Assembly (NCBI RefSeq): GCF_002243515.1
Contig: NZ_CP022657.1
Coordinates: forward strand, 1,913,001-1,977,000
Source of the DNA: Tumebacillus algifaecis
GTDB taxonomy: Bacteria > Bacillota > Bacilli > Tumebacillales > Tumebacillaceae
Direction: 5' to 3'
DNA: 64,000 nucleotides
The notes beneath the pieces are model-generated. The model searched no databases, was not told the DNA's origin, and saw only the letters and a program-made list of their open reading frames with translations. Positions within the stretch are counted from its first letter, which is position 1; every line of letters starts with the position of its first letter. This document shows, one piece after another, positions 7,657 through 17,853 of the stretch. A program made the translations under genes and the position numbers.

Positions 7657-8775
7657 ATGAACGTTGGAATTCCGAAGGAAATTAAGAACAATGAGAACCG
7701 TGTCGCCATCACGCCGGCTGGTGTAGAAGCACTGCGCATCAACGGTCACAACGTATTTATCGAAACGAGCGCTGGTATTGGTAGCGGTTTCACGAACGAA
7801 GACTACCAAAACGCAGGTGCGGTGATCCTCGAAACTGCGGCGGAAGTGTGGAGCACCGCCGATATGATCATGAAGGTAAAAGAACCGATCGCGCCTGAGT
7901 ACGGCTTTTTCCGCGAAGGGCTGATCCTGTTTACCTACCTGCATCTCGCGCCGGAGCCGGAATTGACCAAAGCGCTGATCGAGAACGGTGTGATCGCAAT
8001 CGCTTATGAGACGATCCAATTGCCGGACCGCTCCTTGCCGCTGCTCATTCCGATGTCCGAAGTGGCAGGCCGCATGTCCGTGCAAATCGGCGCGCAATTC
8101 CTTGAAAAGCCGTGGGGAGGTAAAGGCGTCCTGCTCGGCGGTGTACCGGGCGTTCTGCCGGGCAATGTCGTGATCATCGGCGGCGGTATTGTCGGTACCA
8201 ACGCGGCGAAAATGGCACTGGGCCTTGGCGCGAACGTTACGATCATCGACAATAACTCGACTCGTCTGCGCCAACTGGATGATATCTTCGATGGCCGCGT
8301 GCGCACCTTGATGTCCAACTCCTACAACATCGAGTCGATGGTTCGCCAAGCGGATCTCCTCATCGGTTCGGTCTTGATCCCGGGCGCGCGCGCTCCGAAA
8401 CTGGTCAAAGAATACATGGTCAAACAAATGGCTCCGGGCTCTGTGATCGTGGACGTTGCGATCGACCAAGGCGGTTCCATCGAGACGAGCGACCGCGTGA
8501 CCACTCACTCCGAGCCGACCTATTTGAAGCATGGCGTCGTGCACTACGCAGTGGCGAACATGCCGGGCGCAGTCGCTCGCACTTCGACGCTGGCGCTCAC
8601 CAACGTGACGCTGAACTACGCACTGGCGCTGGCTAACAAAGGTTGGGCGCAAGCGGCGAAAGACGACGCGGCATTGGCGAAAGGCGTCAACGTTGTCAAC
8701 GGTAAAGTAACGTATGAAGCGGTTGCAACCGCACTGGGTTACGACTACACCGAACTGGCTTCGGTAATCGCATAA
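7657..8775 (+). CDS. ald: Alanine dehydrogenase
   Basis: 372 residues, normal length for Ald, which interconverts L-alanine and pyruvate plus ammonia with NAD(H). Catalytic and substrate residues R15, K75 and H96 are in place, and the Rossmann loop [18 protein letters not shown] sits near residue 175. The enzyme is a cytoplasmic hexamer used in alanine catabolism and important for sporulation in Bacillus. ATG 7657 follows ACTAAGGGGG; an in-frame ATG at 7612 has no ribosome binding site. The promoter region looks sigma-54 dependent. A terminator closes the gene. Confidence 0.95.
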   Translation: MNVGIPKEIKNNENRVAITPAGVEALRINGHNVFIETSAGIGSGFTNEDYQNAGAVILETAAEVWSTADMIMKVKEPIAPEYGFFREGLILFTYLHLAPEPELTKALIENGVIAIAYETIQLPDRSLPLLIPMSEVAGRMSVQIGAQFLEKPWGGKGVLLGGVPGVLPGNVVIIGGGIVGTNAAKMALGLGANVTIIDNNSTRLRQLDDIFDGRVRTLMSNSYNIESMVRQADLLIGSVLIPGARAPKLVKEYMVKQMAPGSVIVDVAIDQGGSIETSDRVTTHSEPTYLKHGVVHYAVANMPGAVARTSTLALTNVTLNYALALANKGWAQAAKDDAALAKGVNVVNGKVTYEAVATALGYDYTELASVIA

Positions 8776-8787
8776 CGAATGCATCAC

Positions 8788-8819
8788 GAAGAAGGGCAGA
8801 AATGCCTCTTCTTTTTTTT
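8788..8819 (+). terminator. Rho-independent terminator of ald
   Basis: GAAGAAGGGCA and TGCCTCTTC form a stem with a GAAA loop, followed by eight T. Confidence 0.85.
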
Positions 8820-8882
8820 CGTCCCTGTCCATACAGTGTTTGTAACGGGCAATCAGGTCTTTTTGTGAGGAGGGGACAAGAG

Positions 8883-9128
8883 GTGATCATATCGCTCCGC
8901 CAATTGTCGCGCTTTTTGCGCTTGATCATCTTTACGATTATTTTCAGCTTCATCTGCTTCAAAGTGCTAATGATCGTGCAGGCGATGATCGAACCTGCCA
9001 ATAAATACAAAGAACCGATCGGCGGGGATGCGGTAAAGGTCGATGCGCGTTATGAGCCAGTAACGCCGGATCACTCGTATGACGAAATCCTGTATCGGCT
9101 CAACCTTTTTTTTGAAATTGGGGAATAG
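8883..9128 (+). CDS. DUF4227 family small membrane protein (YqzK-like)
   Basis: 81 residues with one N-terminal membrane helix (LRLIIFTIIFSFICFKVLMIV) and a soluble tail. The size and position between fur and xerD match YqzK of B. subtilis (DUF4227), whose role is unknown. The start is GTG 8883 after GAGGAGGGG; the longer frame from 8802 begins inside the ald terminator. It probably shares a transcript with xerD. CATACAGT at 8830-8837 fits a sigma-E -10 element, but I see no matching -35. Confidence 0.78.
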   Translation: MIISLRQLSRFLRLIIFTIIFSFICFKVLMIVQAMIEPANKYKEPIGGDAVKVDARYEPVTPDHSYDEILYRLNLFFEIGE

Positions 9129-9219
9129 TTTTCTTTACATAACTTTTGTAGAACGGAAGGATTTTGACCGACTTTGCCGAATTTTAATGGGGTCAAGCAT
9201 GGGCAAAAGGGGTCGTTAC

Positions 9220-10107
9220 ATGGACAGGCTGATCGAGCGATTTATTCATTACCTAGCAGTTGAACGAGGACTCGCGCTGAATACACTCGAGTCGTATCAG
9301 CGTGACCTGATCGGGTATGTGGGCTTTTTAGACCGAAGCGGCATCCAAGATCTCAACCAGACGCGTCGCGCCAATATCATCGCGTATCTGGCCGAACTGC
9401 AGCGTAAGGGTCGTGCAACTTCGACCATTTCACGCAATCTGGCTTCCCTGCGTGCGTTTTATAGCTTTTTGTTGCGCGATGGATTGATCGACGGTGATCC
9501 GACGGCCAATCTGGAGTCGCCAAAGATCGAGAAGCGACTGCCCAAGGTGCTTTCGGTCGCTGAGGTCGAAGCGCTGCTCGAAGGGCCAGATACAGGCACG
9601 ATTGCTGGCATCCGCGACAAAGCGATGCTCGAACTGCTCTACGCAACTGGAATCCGCGTCTCCGAGCTGGTGTCCTTGAACATTTCTGATGTCAACATCA
9701 ACATGGGTTTTCTCAAATGTTACGGCAAAGGCTCAAAAGAGCGCATTATCCCGCTAGGTTCGGTCGCATTGACCACGGTGGGCGACTACCTGCTCAAGAG
9801 CCGGGGCAAGATGCTCCGCGACCAGATGGAAGAGTCTCTGTTTGTCAACCATCACGGACAGCGCTTGTCTCGTCAAGGCTTTTGGAAAATCATCAAGAAA
9901 TATGCGCACTCTGCGAGGATTGATAAAGAGATCACTCCGCACACTTTACGACACTCATTCGCCACTCATCTGTTGGAAAACGGTGCGGACCTGCGTGCGG
10001 TGCAGGAGATGCTCGGTCATGCCGACATCTCGACCACCCAGATCTACACGCATTTGACCAAATCACGCTTAAAAGAAGTGTACGCCAAAGCACATCCACG
10101 TGCTTAG
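9220..10107 (+). CDS. xerD: Site-specific tyrosine recombinase XerD
   Basis: 295 residues. The N-terminal SAM-like DNA-binding domain is followed by the catalytic domain with the full set R146, K170, H241, R244, H267 and nucleophile Y276. XerD acts with XerC at dif to resolve chromosome dimers at division. ATG 9220 has AAGGGG seven bases upstream; upstream in-frame ATGs (9079, 9199) lack good sites. Position after yqzK and before deoB is conserved in Bacillus (ripX), which separates it from phage integrases. Confidence 0.93.
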   Translation: MDRLIERFIHYLAVERGLALNTLESYQRDLIGYVGFLDRSGIQDLNQTRRANIIAYLAELQRKGRATSTISRNLASLRAFYSFLLRDGLIDGDPTANLESPKIEKRLPKVLSVAEVEALLEGPDTGTIAGIRDKAMLELLYATGIRVSELVSLNISDVNINMGFLKCYGKGSKERIIPLGSVALTTVGDYLLKSRGKMLRDQMEESLFVNHHGQRLSRQGFWKIIKKYAHSARIDKEITPHTLRHSFATHLLENGADLRAVQEMLGHADISTTQIYTHLTKSRLKEVYAKAHPRA

Positions 10108-10110
10108 CAT

Positions 10111-10143
10111 AACCCTCACCAATCGGATGGGGGTTCTTTCTTT
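10111..10143 (+). terminator. Terminator after xerD
   Basis: AACCC(TCACC) pairs with (GGATG)GGGGTT around AATC, followed by a T-rich stretch. Confidence 0.65.
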
Positions 10144-10249
10144 GAACTAATAGTTGTCAGACATCCGTCCTTTGAGGTACATTAATGGACAAGACAGGAA
10201 AGACATACCCTAATTGTGAGTATCCAGCAAAAAGCGGAGGAGATTTAAC

Positions 10250-11425
<1,176 letters not shown>

Positions 11426-11437
11426 GGGAGATACACC

Positions 11438-12766
11438 ATGAGAATGTATGACATTATTCATAAAAAACGGGATGGCGGTCAGCTGAACAAGCAGGAGATC
11501 GCCTATATCGTCAAAGGGTTTACCGACGGTAGCATCCCCGATTACCAAATGTCGGCACTTTCGATGGCGATCTATTTCCAAGGCATGAGCGCCGAGGAGA
11601 CGGCCGAACTGACGCTGTCGATGGCGCAATCGGGCGATATGATCGATCTGTCGGGCATCAATGGGAACAAAGTTGATAAACACTCCACTGGCGGTGTCGG
11701 TGATACGACGACGCTGGTGCTTTTGCCATTGGTGGCATCTGTCGGCGTGCCGGTCGCCAAACTGTCAGGACGCGGTTTGGGGCATACGGGCGGTACGATC
11801 GACAAGTTGGAAGCGATTCCGGGCTTTTCGATCGACATGCCACAAGACCAATTTGTGGCGAACGTCAACAAATATGGCTGCGCACTGATCGGGCAGACCG
11901 GTTCGGTCGCGCCGGCGGACAAGAAGTTGTATGCATTGCGCGACGTGACGGCGACGGTCGATACGATTCCATTGATCGCCTCCTCGATCATGTCGAAAAA
12001 AATCGCCTCCGGTGCCGACTCCATCGTCCTCGATGTGAAGACGGGCGACGGCGCCTTTATGAAAACGCTAGACGGCTCTTTTGAGCTGGCCAAAGCGATG
12101 GTTGACATCGGCAACAACGTCGGGCGAAATACGATCGGCGTGATCTCCGGCATGGAGCAACCACTCGGGTATGCGATCGGCAATGCGCTGGAGGTACAGG
12201 AAGCGATCGATACGCTGCGTGGAGTAGGTCCGGACGATCTGGCCGAGCTGTGCTTGGTACTGGGTTCCTACATGTTGGTCGCGACCGACCATGCGGCGAA
12301 TGCGGAGGAAGCGCGGCAGATGTTGGTCGATTCGCTGCAAAGTGGCAAGGCGTTGGAAACGTTCCGCAGTTTCATCGAAGCGCAAGGCGGCAACCCGGCT
12401 GTCATCGACGACCGGACTTTGCTCCCGCAAGCGAAGCGTCAAGTTGCGGTCACGTTAGGCCGTGCGGGCTATGTGGCGGAAATCCACGCAGAAGAAGCGG
12501 GTACTTGCGCGATGTTGCTCGGAGCGGGACGCGAGACGAAAGATTCGGAGGTCGATCTGGCGGTCGGCATCGTTCTGCACAAAAAAGTGGGCGATGCGGT
12601 TGCCGCGAACGAGGCGATCGCAACGCTGTATGTAAATGACGAGAGCAGGCTGACTGAGGTGATCTCGCGCCTCCAGGCCGCCTATGTGTTGACCGATGAA
12701 CGGCAGCCGGTGCAGCCATTGATTTATGGCGTCGTGACCAAATCGGGCATCGAGCGTTTCGTCTAG
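11438..12766 (+). CDS. pdp: Pyrimidine-nucleoside phosphorylase
   Basis: 442 residues. It splits uridine, deoxyuridine or thymidine with phosphate to the base and (deoxy)ribose 1-phosphate, which deoB then converts. The phosphate-binding segment KHSTGGVGDTTTL (about 81-93) and the glycine-rich KLSGRGLGHTGGTIDKLEAIPG stretch are hallmarks of the thymidine/pyrimidine phosphorylase family. B. subtilis has a purine phosphorylase in this slot, so the pyrimidine enzyme here is a family swap also seen in other Bacilli. ATG 11438 follows AAGGGAG. Confidence 0.93.
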   Translation: MRMYDIIHKKRDGGQLNKQEIAYIVKGFTDGSIPDYQMSALSMAIYFQGMSAEETAELTLSMAQSGDMIDLSGINGNKVDKHSTGGVGDTTTLVLLPLVASVGVPVAKLSGRGLGHTGGTIDKLEAIPGFSIDMPQDQFVANVNKYGCALIGQTGSVAPADKKLYALRDVTATVDTIPLIASSIMSKKIASGADSIVLDVKTGDGAFMKTLDGSFELAKAMVDIGNNVGRNTIGVISGMEQPLGYAIGNALEVQEAIDTLRGVGPDDLAELCLVLGSYMLVATDHAANAEEARQMLVDSLQSGKALETFRSFIEAQGGNPAVIDDRTLLPQAKRQVAVTLGRAGYVAEIHAEEAGTCAMLLGAGRETKDSEVDLAVGIVLHKKVGDAVAANEAIATLYVNDESRLTEVISRLQAAYVLTDERQPVQPLIYGVVTKSGIERFV

Positions 12767-12831
12767 GTCGATACATCCGGTATACGGGGCATTTTTGCTG
12801 GCAACAATAAACTCCATAGGGGGTGAATGGA

Positions 12832-13047
12832 ATGCCAGCAGGAGTGAAATGCCAAGTAGAAGAGTGTACGTACAATAAAGAGACTGCGTGTAGCGCAGAG
12901 AAGATCGAAGTTTCCTCGAACGGAAACGATGTGGTGGGCACCAACAAAGGAACGTTGTGTGCCACGTTCGAATACAGCGACCATTATCGGGCCAAATCTG
13001 GTCTCAGCAAAGAAGAATATCGGGAGCGTTTCGACGCGCAACACTAA
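12832..13047 (+). CDS. DUF1540 small cysteine-containing protein
   Basis: 71 residues with four cysteines in a DUF1540-like pattern (VKCQVEECTYNKETACSAEKI and a late CATFE), probably a small metal-binding or disulfide protein. Members occur in spore formers and have no defined function. ATG 12832 follows AGGGGG; a GTG nine bases earlier overlaps that ribosome binding site. A strong terminator ends the gene. Confidence 0.82.
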   Translation: MPAGVKCQVEECTYNKETACSAEKIEVSSNGNDVVGTNKGTLCATFEYSDHYRAKSGLSKEEYRERFDAQH

Positions 13048-13051
13048 ACAG

Positions 13052-13076
13052 AACCCCTCAATCGAGGGGTTTTTTC
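13052..13076 (+). terminator. Terminator after the DUF1540 gene
   Basis: AACCCCTC and GAGGGGTT with a short AATC loop, followed by six T. Confidence 0.92.
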
Positions 13077-13085
13077 ATTTTTTTG

Positions 13086-13115
13086 TAATAAAAAAGCGAA
13101 AATGGAAGCATGCTA
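13086..13115 (+). promoter_or_regulatory. Candidate sigma-G (or sigma-F) promoter of dacF
   Basis: TAATA (13086-13090), 18 bases, then CATGCTA (13109-13115). The -10 matches the sigma-G pattern CATNHTA perfectly and the -35 differs at one base from GHATR. dacF is a forespore gene (sigma-F and sigma-G) in B. subtilis, which supports the call. Confidence 0.5.
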
Positions 13116-13158
13116 CAACTGCTGACTTGAACTTGAAACGATCCAGGGAGGGTAAGAT

Positions 13159-14361
13159 ATGTCTCTCAAAAGACGATTGGGCCGCACGTGTACTTCGTTG
13201 CTGTGTGCGACGGCACTCATGATGGCATCTTTTACAGGCTCGGCATCGGCAGCCGAGAAAAAAGATAACAAGGCGGCGCAAGTAGACCTTGCCAAGCAAT
13301 CGGTATCGGCCGTGCTGATGGATCAGGCCACCGGAACTGTGCTGTTCGAGAAAAATGGCAATGCCAAACTTCCTCCAGCCTCCGTGACAAAAGTGATGAC
13401 GATGCTGTTGATCATGGAGGCGGTGGAGAACGGCAAAGTGAAGTGGAGCGATAAGATCCGCACCAGCGAGAACGCAGCCAGCATGGGCGGCTCCCAGATC
13501 TTTTTGGAACCGGGCGAAGAGATGACGCTCGAAGAGATGTTCAAAGGGATCGCTGTCGCTTCAGGCAACGATGCAGCCGTGGCGGTGGCCGAGCATCTGG
13601 CCGGATCGGAAGAAGGGTTTGTGCAGTTGATGAACGAGCGCGCCGAGCAACTTGGTTGCAAGGCGACCCACTTTAGCAATGTCAATGGTCTTCCAGTGGA
13701 CAACCATTACACATCTGCACACGATATCGCCCTGATGTCGCGGGAACTGTTGAAACATGACGCGGTGACCAAGTATACAGGCATCTACCAAGACTACCTG
13801 CGCAAAACGAGTGAAAAGCCATTCTGGCTGGTTAACACCAACAAACTGGTGCGCTTTTACAGCGGCATGGACGGACTGAAGACGGGCTTCACCGCCGAAG
13901 CGAAATACTGCCTGTCTGCCACTGCACAACGCGGCGGGTTTCGCGTGATCGCCGTAGTGATGGGTGCACCGACATCGCCTGTGCGCAATGCTGAAATCTC
14001 GCAGATGATGGACTTCGCGTTTGCCAACTACAAATCGGAAGTCCTGTACAAATCGGGACAAGTTGTACAACAGGTGGCGATCGACAAAGGCGATGTCCGA
14101 AACTTACCGATCGTCACCAATGACACGGTCGGGGTGCTGATGAAAAAGGGCGACAAGAAAACGGCCTACCAGCAAGAAGTCGTTTTAAATGAAGTGAAAG
14201 CTCCGATCAAAAAAGGTCAGGTGCTCGGCTCCGTCGTCATCAAAAAAGAAGGGCAAGAAATTACCAAAGCGGATCTCGTCGCCAGCATAGATGTGAGCAA
14301 GGCTGGCATGTGGACGCTGTTTAAGCGGACCGTGGAGAGTTGGCTGACTTTTGGAACGTAG
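13159..14361 (+). CDS. dacF: D-alanyl-D-alanine carboxypeptidase, sporulation type (DacF)
   Basis: 400 residues with a signal peptide (hydrophobic LLCATALMMASFTGSASA). Penicillin-binding serine peptidase motifs are present: S75-VTK (SxxK), S135-GN and K241-TG, followed by a C-terminal beta domain and an amphipathic membrane anchor. It removes terminal D-Ala from pentapeptide stems; DacF helps set cortex cross-linking from the forespore side. In B. subtilis dacF directly precedes spoIIAA; here some 15 kb of other genes lie between. ATG 13159 follows CAGGGAGGG. Confidence 0.9.
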   Translation: MSLKRRLGRTCTSLLCATALMMASFTGSASAAEKKDNKAAQVDLAKQSVSAVLMDQATGTVLFEKNGNAKLPPASVTKVMTMLLIMEAVENGKVKWSDKIRTSENAASMGGSQIFLEPGEEMTLEEMFKGIAVASGNDAAVAVAEHLAGSEEGFVQLMNERAEQLGCKATHFSNVNGLPVDNHYTSAHDIALMSRELLKHDAVTKYTGIYQDYLRKTSEKPFWLVNTNKLVRFYSGMDGLKTGFTAEAKYCLSATAQRGGFRVIAVVMGAPTSPVRNAEISQMMDFAFANYKSEVLYKSGQVVQQVAIDKGDVRNLPIVTNDTVGVLMKKGDKKTAYQQEVVLNEVKAPIKKGQVLGSVVIKKEGQEITKADLVASIDVSKAGMWTLFKRTVESWLTFGT

Positions 14362-14376
14362 CTGAAAACGAGCATC

Positions 14377-14413
14377 GGCGGCAAAGTCACAGCGGTGGCT
14401 TTGCCGCCTTTTT
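14377..14413 (+). terminator. Terminator of dacF
   Basis: A perfect 10-base-pair stem GGCGGCAAAG / CTTTGCCGCC followed by five T. Confidence 0.92.
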
Positions 14414-14496
14414 GTTCTGCAATTGATCGGGCAAGCGGTGAGGTACAATCGTGACCGCTCTTGCGAACACAGACTCAACAGGCGAGGGGAGAGCTG

Positions 14497-14544
14497 GTGA
14501 ACCTGCCGGGAAGTCTCGTTTCCTTTTGGCAGGAGTGGTGGTAG
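14497..14544 (+). CDS. Possible 15-codon leader peptide upstream of recQ
   Basis: GTG 14497 follows GAGGGGAG at good spacing and opens a 15-codon frame reading MNLPGSLVSFWQEWW before TAG. Three of its last five codons are tryptophan. The stop lies 22 bases before the recQ start. It could be a translational leader or a chance frame; nothing but the ribosome binding site and the skewed composition supports it. Confidence 0.3.
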   Translation: MNLPGSLVSFWQEWW

Positions 14545-14565
14545 GATAGAGGGGAAAGTGAGGCG

Positions 14566-16704
14566 TTGCCCGTGTTTGAACAAGCATTGCACCTGCTCAA
14601 GAAATATTATGGATACGATTCCTTCCGCAAAGGGCAGGAACGGATCATCGCTAGCATCTTGAGCGGACACGATGTGCTTGGGATTATGCCGACTGGCGGA
14701 GGTAAATCGATTTGCTATCAGATTCCAGCCCTCCTACTACCTGGTGTGACCCTAGTGATTTCACCTCTGATCTCCCTGATGAAAGACCAAGTTGACACGC
14801 TGACAAGCCTCGACATCCCCGCTACCTTTATCAATTCATCGCTCACGCAGTCCGAAGCGGAAGAGCGCATGGAGGCTGCTCGGCATGGAGCGTACAAGTT
14901 GATCTATGTCGCACCGGAGCGACTCGACTCCGAACGTTTTCGCTCCCAGATTCAGGAGCTCCCGATCTCGATGATCGCCATCGATGAAGCGCATTGTATC
15001 TCCCAGTGGGGGCACGATTTCCGCCCCAGCTATCTCGCCGTTCCCAAGGTGCTTGACCTGCTGCCTGTGCGTCCGCTCGTAACCGCGTTCACTGCGACGG
15101 CAACCACCGAGGTCACGCGCGATATTGTCGAGCTTCTTGGCATCGACCCGACCTATACGTTTGTCACCGGGTTTAATCGCGAGAACCTGACGTTCAAAGT
15201 CCTGCGCGGAGAGAACAAACGCGATTTTGTCCTGCACTATTTGCATCAGTTTCGTGAGCAGGCTGGCATCATTTATGCGGCGACACGCAAAGAGGTCGAT
15301 ACGTTCCATGCTGAACTGCTGGTGCGCGGATTTGCTGTGGGGAAATATCATGCTGGGCTGAGCGATGCGGAGAAGTCAACGTACCAAGAGCAGTTTTTAT
15401 ATGATGACATCCGCATCATGGTCGCGACCAACGCGTTCGGCATGGGGATCGATAAATCAAATGTGCGGTTTGTACTACATGTCAACCTGCCTAAAAATAT
15501 GGAGTCGTACTATCAGGAAGCTGGCCGCGCCGGACGCGATGGCGAGCCGAGCGAGTGCATTCTGCTCTATCATCCGCAGGATGTGCAGTTGCAAAAGTTT
15601 CTGATCGAGCAGTCGGTGATGGCACAAGAACGCAAAGGCAGCGAGTACAAGAAATTGCAGTCGATGGTGGACTTTGCGCACACCACCCGCTGTCTGCGCA
15701 ACTACATCCTCGAATATTTCGATGATGAAGCGGTCGAACCGTGTGGAGTCTGCTCGAACTGCAAAGATGACAGCGAAGAGAAAGACATCACCGTTGAGGC
15801 GCAAAAAATCTTCTCCTGCATCTATCGAATGAAGGAGCGCTTCGGTGCATCGCTCGTCGCTCAAGTCTTAAAAGGATCGTCGAACAAAAAGGTGTTGCAG
15901 TTCGGCTTCGACAAATTGCCGACATATGGCTTGATGAAAACCTACAAAGAAAAAGAGATCACCGACCTGATCCACGTCTTGATCGCCGAAGGGTACCTTG
16001 GGCTCACCGACGGTCAATATCCGGTGGTGCGGCTTGAGAGTAAAGCTGGCGCGGTGCTAAAAGGACAAGCCCAGATTCTGCAAAAAATTCGCTTGCGCCC
16101 GACACAGGCACCAAGCGGAGACAGCAAGCTGTTCGAGCAGTTGCGCGAACTGCGCAAAGAGATTTCTCAGCGCGAAAAAGTGCCGCCGTACATCATCTTC
16201 TCCGACAGCACGCTGCGTGAGATGAGCGATTACTGCCCGACCGATGAAGCTGGCCTGCTGACGATAAAAGGTGTAGGCGAAGGCAAACTGGTCCGGTATG
16301 GAAAACCGTTTCTGGAACTGTTGCAAGCGTATGCGAAGGAGCACGGAGCAAGCGCTGCGCCCCGCAAGCATCTGCCTGACGCACCAGTAGCAAACGATGA
16401 GGAGACACCGAGCCATCTCAAGTCCTATCAGCTCTTCCAGGCTGGGCTGTCTTTAGCAGAAGTGGCGCAGGAGCGCCAACTCAAGTCGATCACCGTACAG
16501 GATCATATCATCCGTGCCATTTCTGAAGGGCAGCCGGTACAATGGGAACGGATTATCCCGCCCGAGCAGGAAGAGTTGATTCAACGTGTGATCGATGAAC
16601 TTGGCGCCGAAACGCTCAAGCCGATCAAGGAGGCATTGCCCCAAGAAGTTGACTATTTTGCGATCAAAGGTCTGCTCTGCAAGCGTTCCTTGCAGCATGT
16701 ATAA
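14566..16704 (+). CDS. recQ: ATP-dependent DNA helicase RecQ
   Basis: 712 residues. The helicase core has Walker A TGGGKS (43-48), a DEAH box (140-143), motif VI QEAGRAGRDG, then the zinc-binding RQC region (cysteines in RCLRNYILEYF and EPCGVCSNC), an HRDC domain (about 515-590), and a C-terminal helix-turn-helix extension (LAEVAQERQLKSITVQDH). The protein unwinds DNA in recombination repair. The start is TTG 14566 or GTG 14572, two codons apart; neither is decisive. Its stop is 18 bases before the TetR gene. Confidence 0.93.
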   Translation: MPVFEQALHLLKKYYGYDSFRKGQERIIASILSGHDVLGIMPTGGGKSICYQIPALLLPGVTLVISPLISLMKDQVDTLTSLDIPATFINSSLTQSEAEERMEAARHGAYKLIYVAPERLDSERFRSQIQELPISMIAIDEAHCISQWGHDFRPSYLAVPKVLDLLPVRPLVTAFTATATTEVTRDIVELLGIDPTYTFVTGFNRENLTFKVLRGENKRDFVLHYLHQFREQAGIIYAATRKEVDTFHAELLVRGFAVGKYHAGLSDAEKSTYQEQFLYDDIRIMVATNAFGMGIDKSNVRFVLHVNLPKNMESYYQEAGRAGRDGEPSECILLYHPQDVQLQKFLIEQSVMAQERKGSEYKKLQSMVDFAHTTRCLRNYILEYFDDEAVEPCGVCSNCKDDSEEKDITVEAQKIFSCIYRMKERFGASLVAQVLKGSSNKKVLQFGFDKLPTYGLMKTYKEKEITDLIHVLIAEGYLGLTDGQYPVVRLESKAGAVLKGQAQILQKIRLRPTQAPSGDSKLFEQLRELRKEISQREKVPPYIIFSDSTLREMSDYCPTDEAGLLTIKGVGEGKLVRYGKPFLELLQAYAKEHGASAAPRKHLPDAPVANDEETPSHLKSYQLFQAGLSLAEVAQERQLKSITVQDHIIRAISEGQPVQWERIIPPEQEELIQRVIDELGAETLKPIKEALPQEVDYFAIKGLLCKRSLQHV

Positions 16705-16722
16705 AGAAGGAGGGTGTCGCCT

Positions 16723-17301
16723 GTGGTGAAGAAAAAAGTGGCGCGAGGCGACCTGATCAAAGAGACGGAGCGATTGTTGCTCGAAAAGGGCTACGAGGGA
16801 GTTAATTTTTCGGTTCTATCCGAGCGGTTGGGAGTCGGGCGGAGCACCCTGTATGACCATTTTTCCTCCAAAGATGAACTGATCGCCGTCTACATGACCG
16901 ATGTGATGGATGCCATCTTGGCCCAGTGCGACGGTCTGATGGAACAGGAGGATGCCCTGCTACAGATCAAAGAGATGATCCGTATTTTCCACACCTACTC
17001 GCAGATTCACAAGATCGTCCAACTGATGCCCGCTTTGTGCGCCACAGGAACTGCTTCAGAAAAAGTCACCTCGGCGTTGTCCACCCTACAAGCGGGTCAT
17101 CATCGCTTGATGAATCTCGTCACAACGGCGATCGAAAAGGCGAAAGCGCAAAAGCGCATCCGAAACGAGCTGCCGACTCCATTGATCGCTTCGCTAGTCT
17201 TTCATTCGATCCTGCTACCCAAAACGGAAGGCCACCCGCCTGAAGCGTGGAGCGAATTGATTTTTGATCTGCTGTTCCACGGCTTGCAGACACAAACTTG
17301 A
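16723..17301 (+). CDS. TetR/AcrR family transcriptional regulator
   Basis: 192 residues. The N-terminal TetR helix-turn-helix is clear (NFSVLSERLGVGRSTLYDHFSSKDEL, about residues 27-52). The C-terminal ligand domain is unassigned and lacks similarity I can name. GTG 16723 has AAGGAGGG eight bases before it; GTG 16714 and 16726 are alternatives. A perfect 22-base palindrome lies 34 bases past its stop, on the promoter of the next gene, so it most likely represses the two membrane proteins that follow. Confidence 0.9.
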   Translation: MVKKKVARGDLIKETERLLLEKGYEGVNFSVLSERLGVGRSTLYDHFSSKDELIAVYMTDVMDAILAQCDGLMEQEDALLQIKEMIRIFHTYSQIHKIVQLMPALCATGTASEKVTSALSTLQAGHHRLMNLVTTAIEKAKAQKRIRNELPTPLIASLVFHSILLPKTEGHPPEAWSELIFDLLFHGLQTQT

Positions 17302-17305
17302 GTTC

Positions 17306-17334
17306 TTGACGACACGGTCAGGCTGTGCCATAAT
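17306..17334 (+). promoter_or_regulatory. Sigma-A promoter of the membrane-protein pair
   Basis: TTGACG (17306-17311) and CATAAT (17329-17334) with a 17-base spacer. Confidence 0.8.
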
Positions 17335-17335
17335 C

Positions 17336-17357
17336 AATCCGACACTAGTGTCGGATT
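17336..17357 (+). promoter_or_regulatory. Probable TetR operator (perfect 22-base palindrome)
   Basis: The half site AATCCGACACT is followed directly by its exact complement. It begins two bases after the -10 element and covers the expected transcription start, the usual place for TetR-family repression. The regulator is encoded just upstream. Confidence 0.8.
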
Positions 17358-17384
17358 CGAGGACCGTAGAAGAGGTGAGCATCG

Positions 17385-17837
17385 ATGTATGAGTGGCTGT
17401 TCTTTTTGCACTTGACCAGTCTTGCTTTGTGGCTGGGCGGTTTGGTGATGGTAAGTGTCTTATTGTTGATGATCAATCGAAGTGCTGGCGAAGCTGTCAA
17501 AGCACAGATTTCGGTTTACTTGAAACTGACCAATCGTCTGTTGCATCCGAGCGCGCTGGTCGTATTGCTCTCTGGTGGTGTCATGATTCAACAGATGGGG
17601 ATTGAACGCAGCATGAAGCCGTTCTGGCTTTTGTTTATGGAGCAATGGGGCGGTATGGTCGTCCTGCTTTCGACCATCGTGCTCGGCTTGGTCGGGCGGC
17701 GTTTGAAAAAGCGGCTGTTGGCTGCCAGTGGCGGGGATGCCGCTGTGCGAGCGACCCTCCCGTTCCGTGCGGTGATGCTGGTGACGGTGTGCGGAATTTT
17801 GACTGTCCTGGGCGTCGTCTCGCTGAAGATCACGTAG
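17385..17837 (+). CDS. Four-helix membrane protein, TetR-controlled
   Basis: 150 residues with four predicted membrane helices (about 5-28, 50-68, 80-103, 125-147). WLGGLVMVSV in the first helix and the layout recall CopD-like or DUF2269-like small membrane proteins, but I cannot assign a function. ATG 17385 follows GAAGAGGTGAG. It is expressed from the promoter-operator at 17306-17357 and is followed after 16 bases by another membrane protein, probably the same operon. Confidence 0.72.
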   Translation: MYEWLFFLHLTSLALWLGGLVMVSVLLLMINRSAGEAVKAQISVYLKLTNRLLHPSALVVLLSGGVMIQQMGIERSMKPFWLLFMEQWGGMVVLLSTIVLGLVGRRLKKRLLAASGGDAAVRATLPFRAVMLVTVCGILTVLGVVSLKIT

Positions 17838-17853
17838 AAAGAAGGACCAGAAG

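Noticed and set aside
7552-8832. A 426-codon open frame on the minus strand across ald.
   Set aside because: It is antisense to a complete alanine dehydrogenase, has no ribosome binding site and is histidine/arginine-rich as expected for a shadow frame in GC-rich coding DNA.
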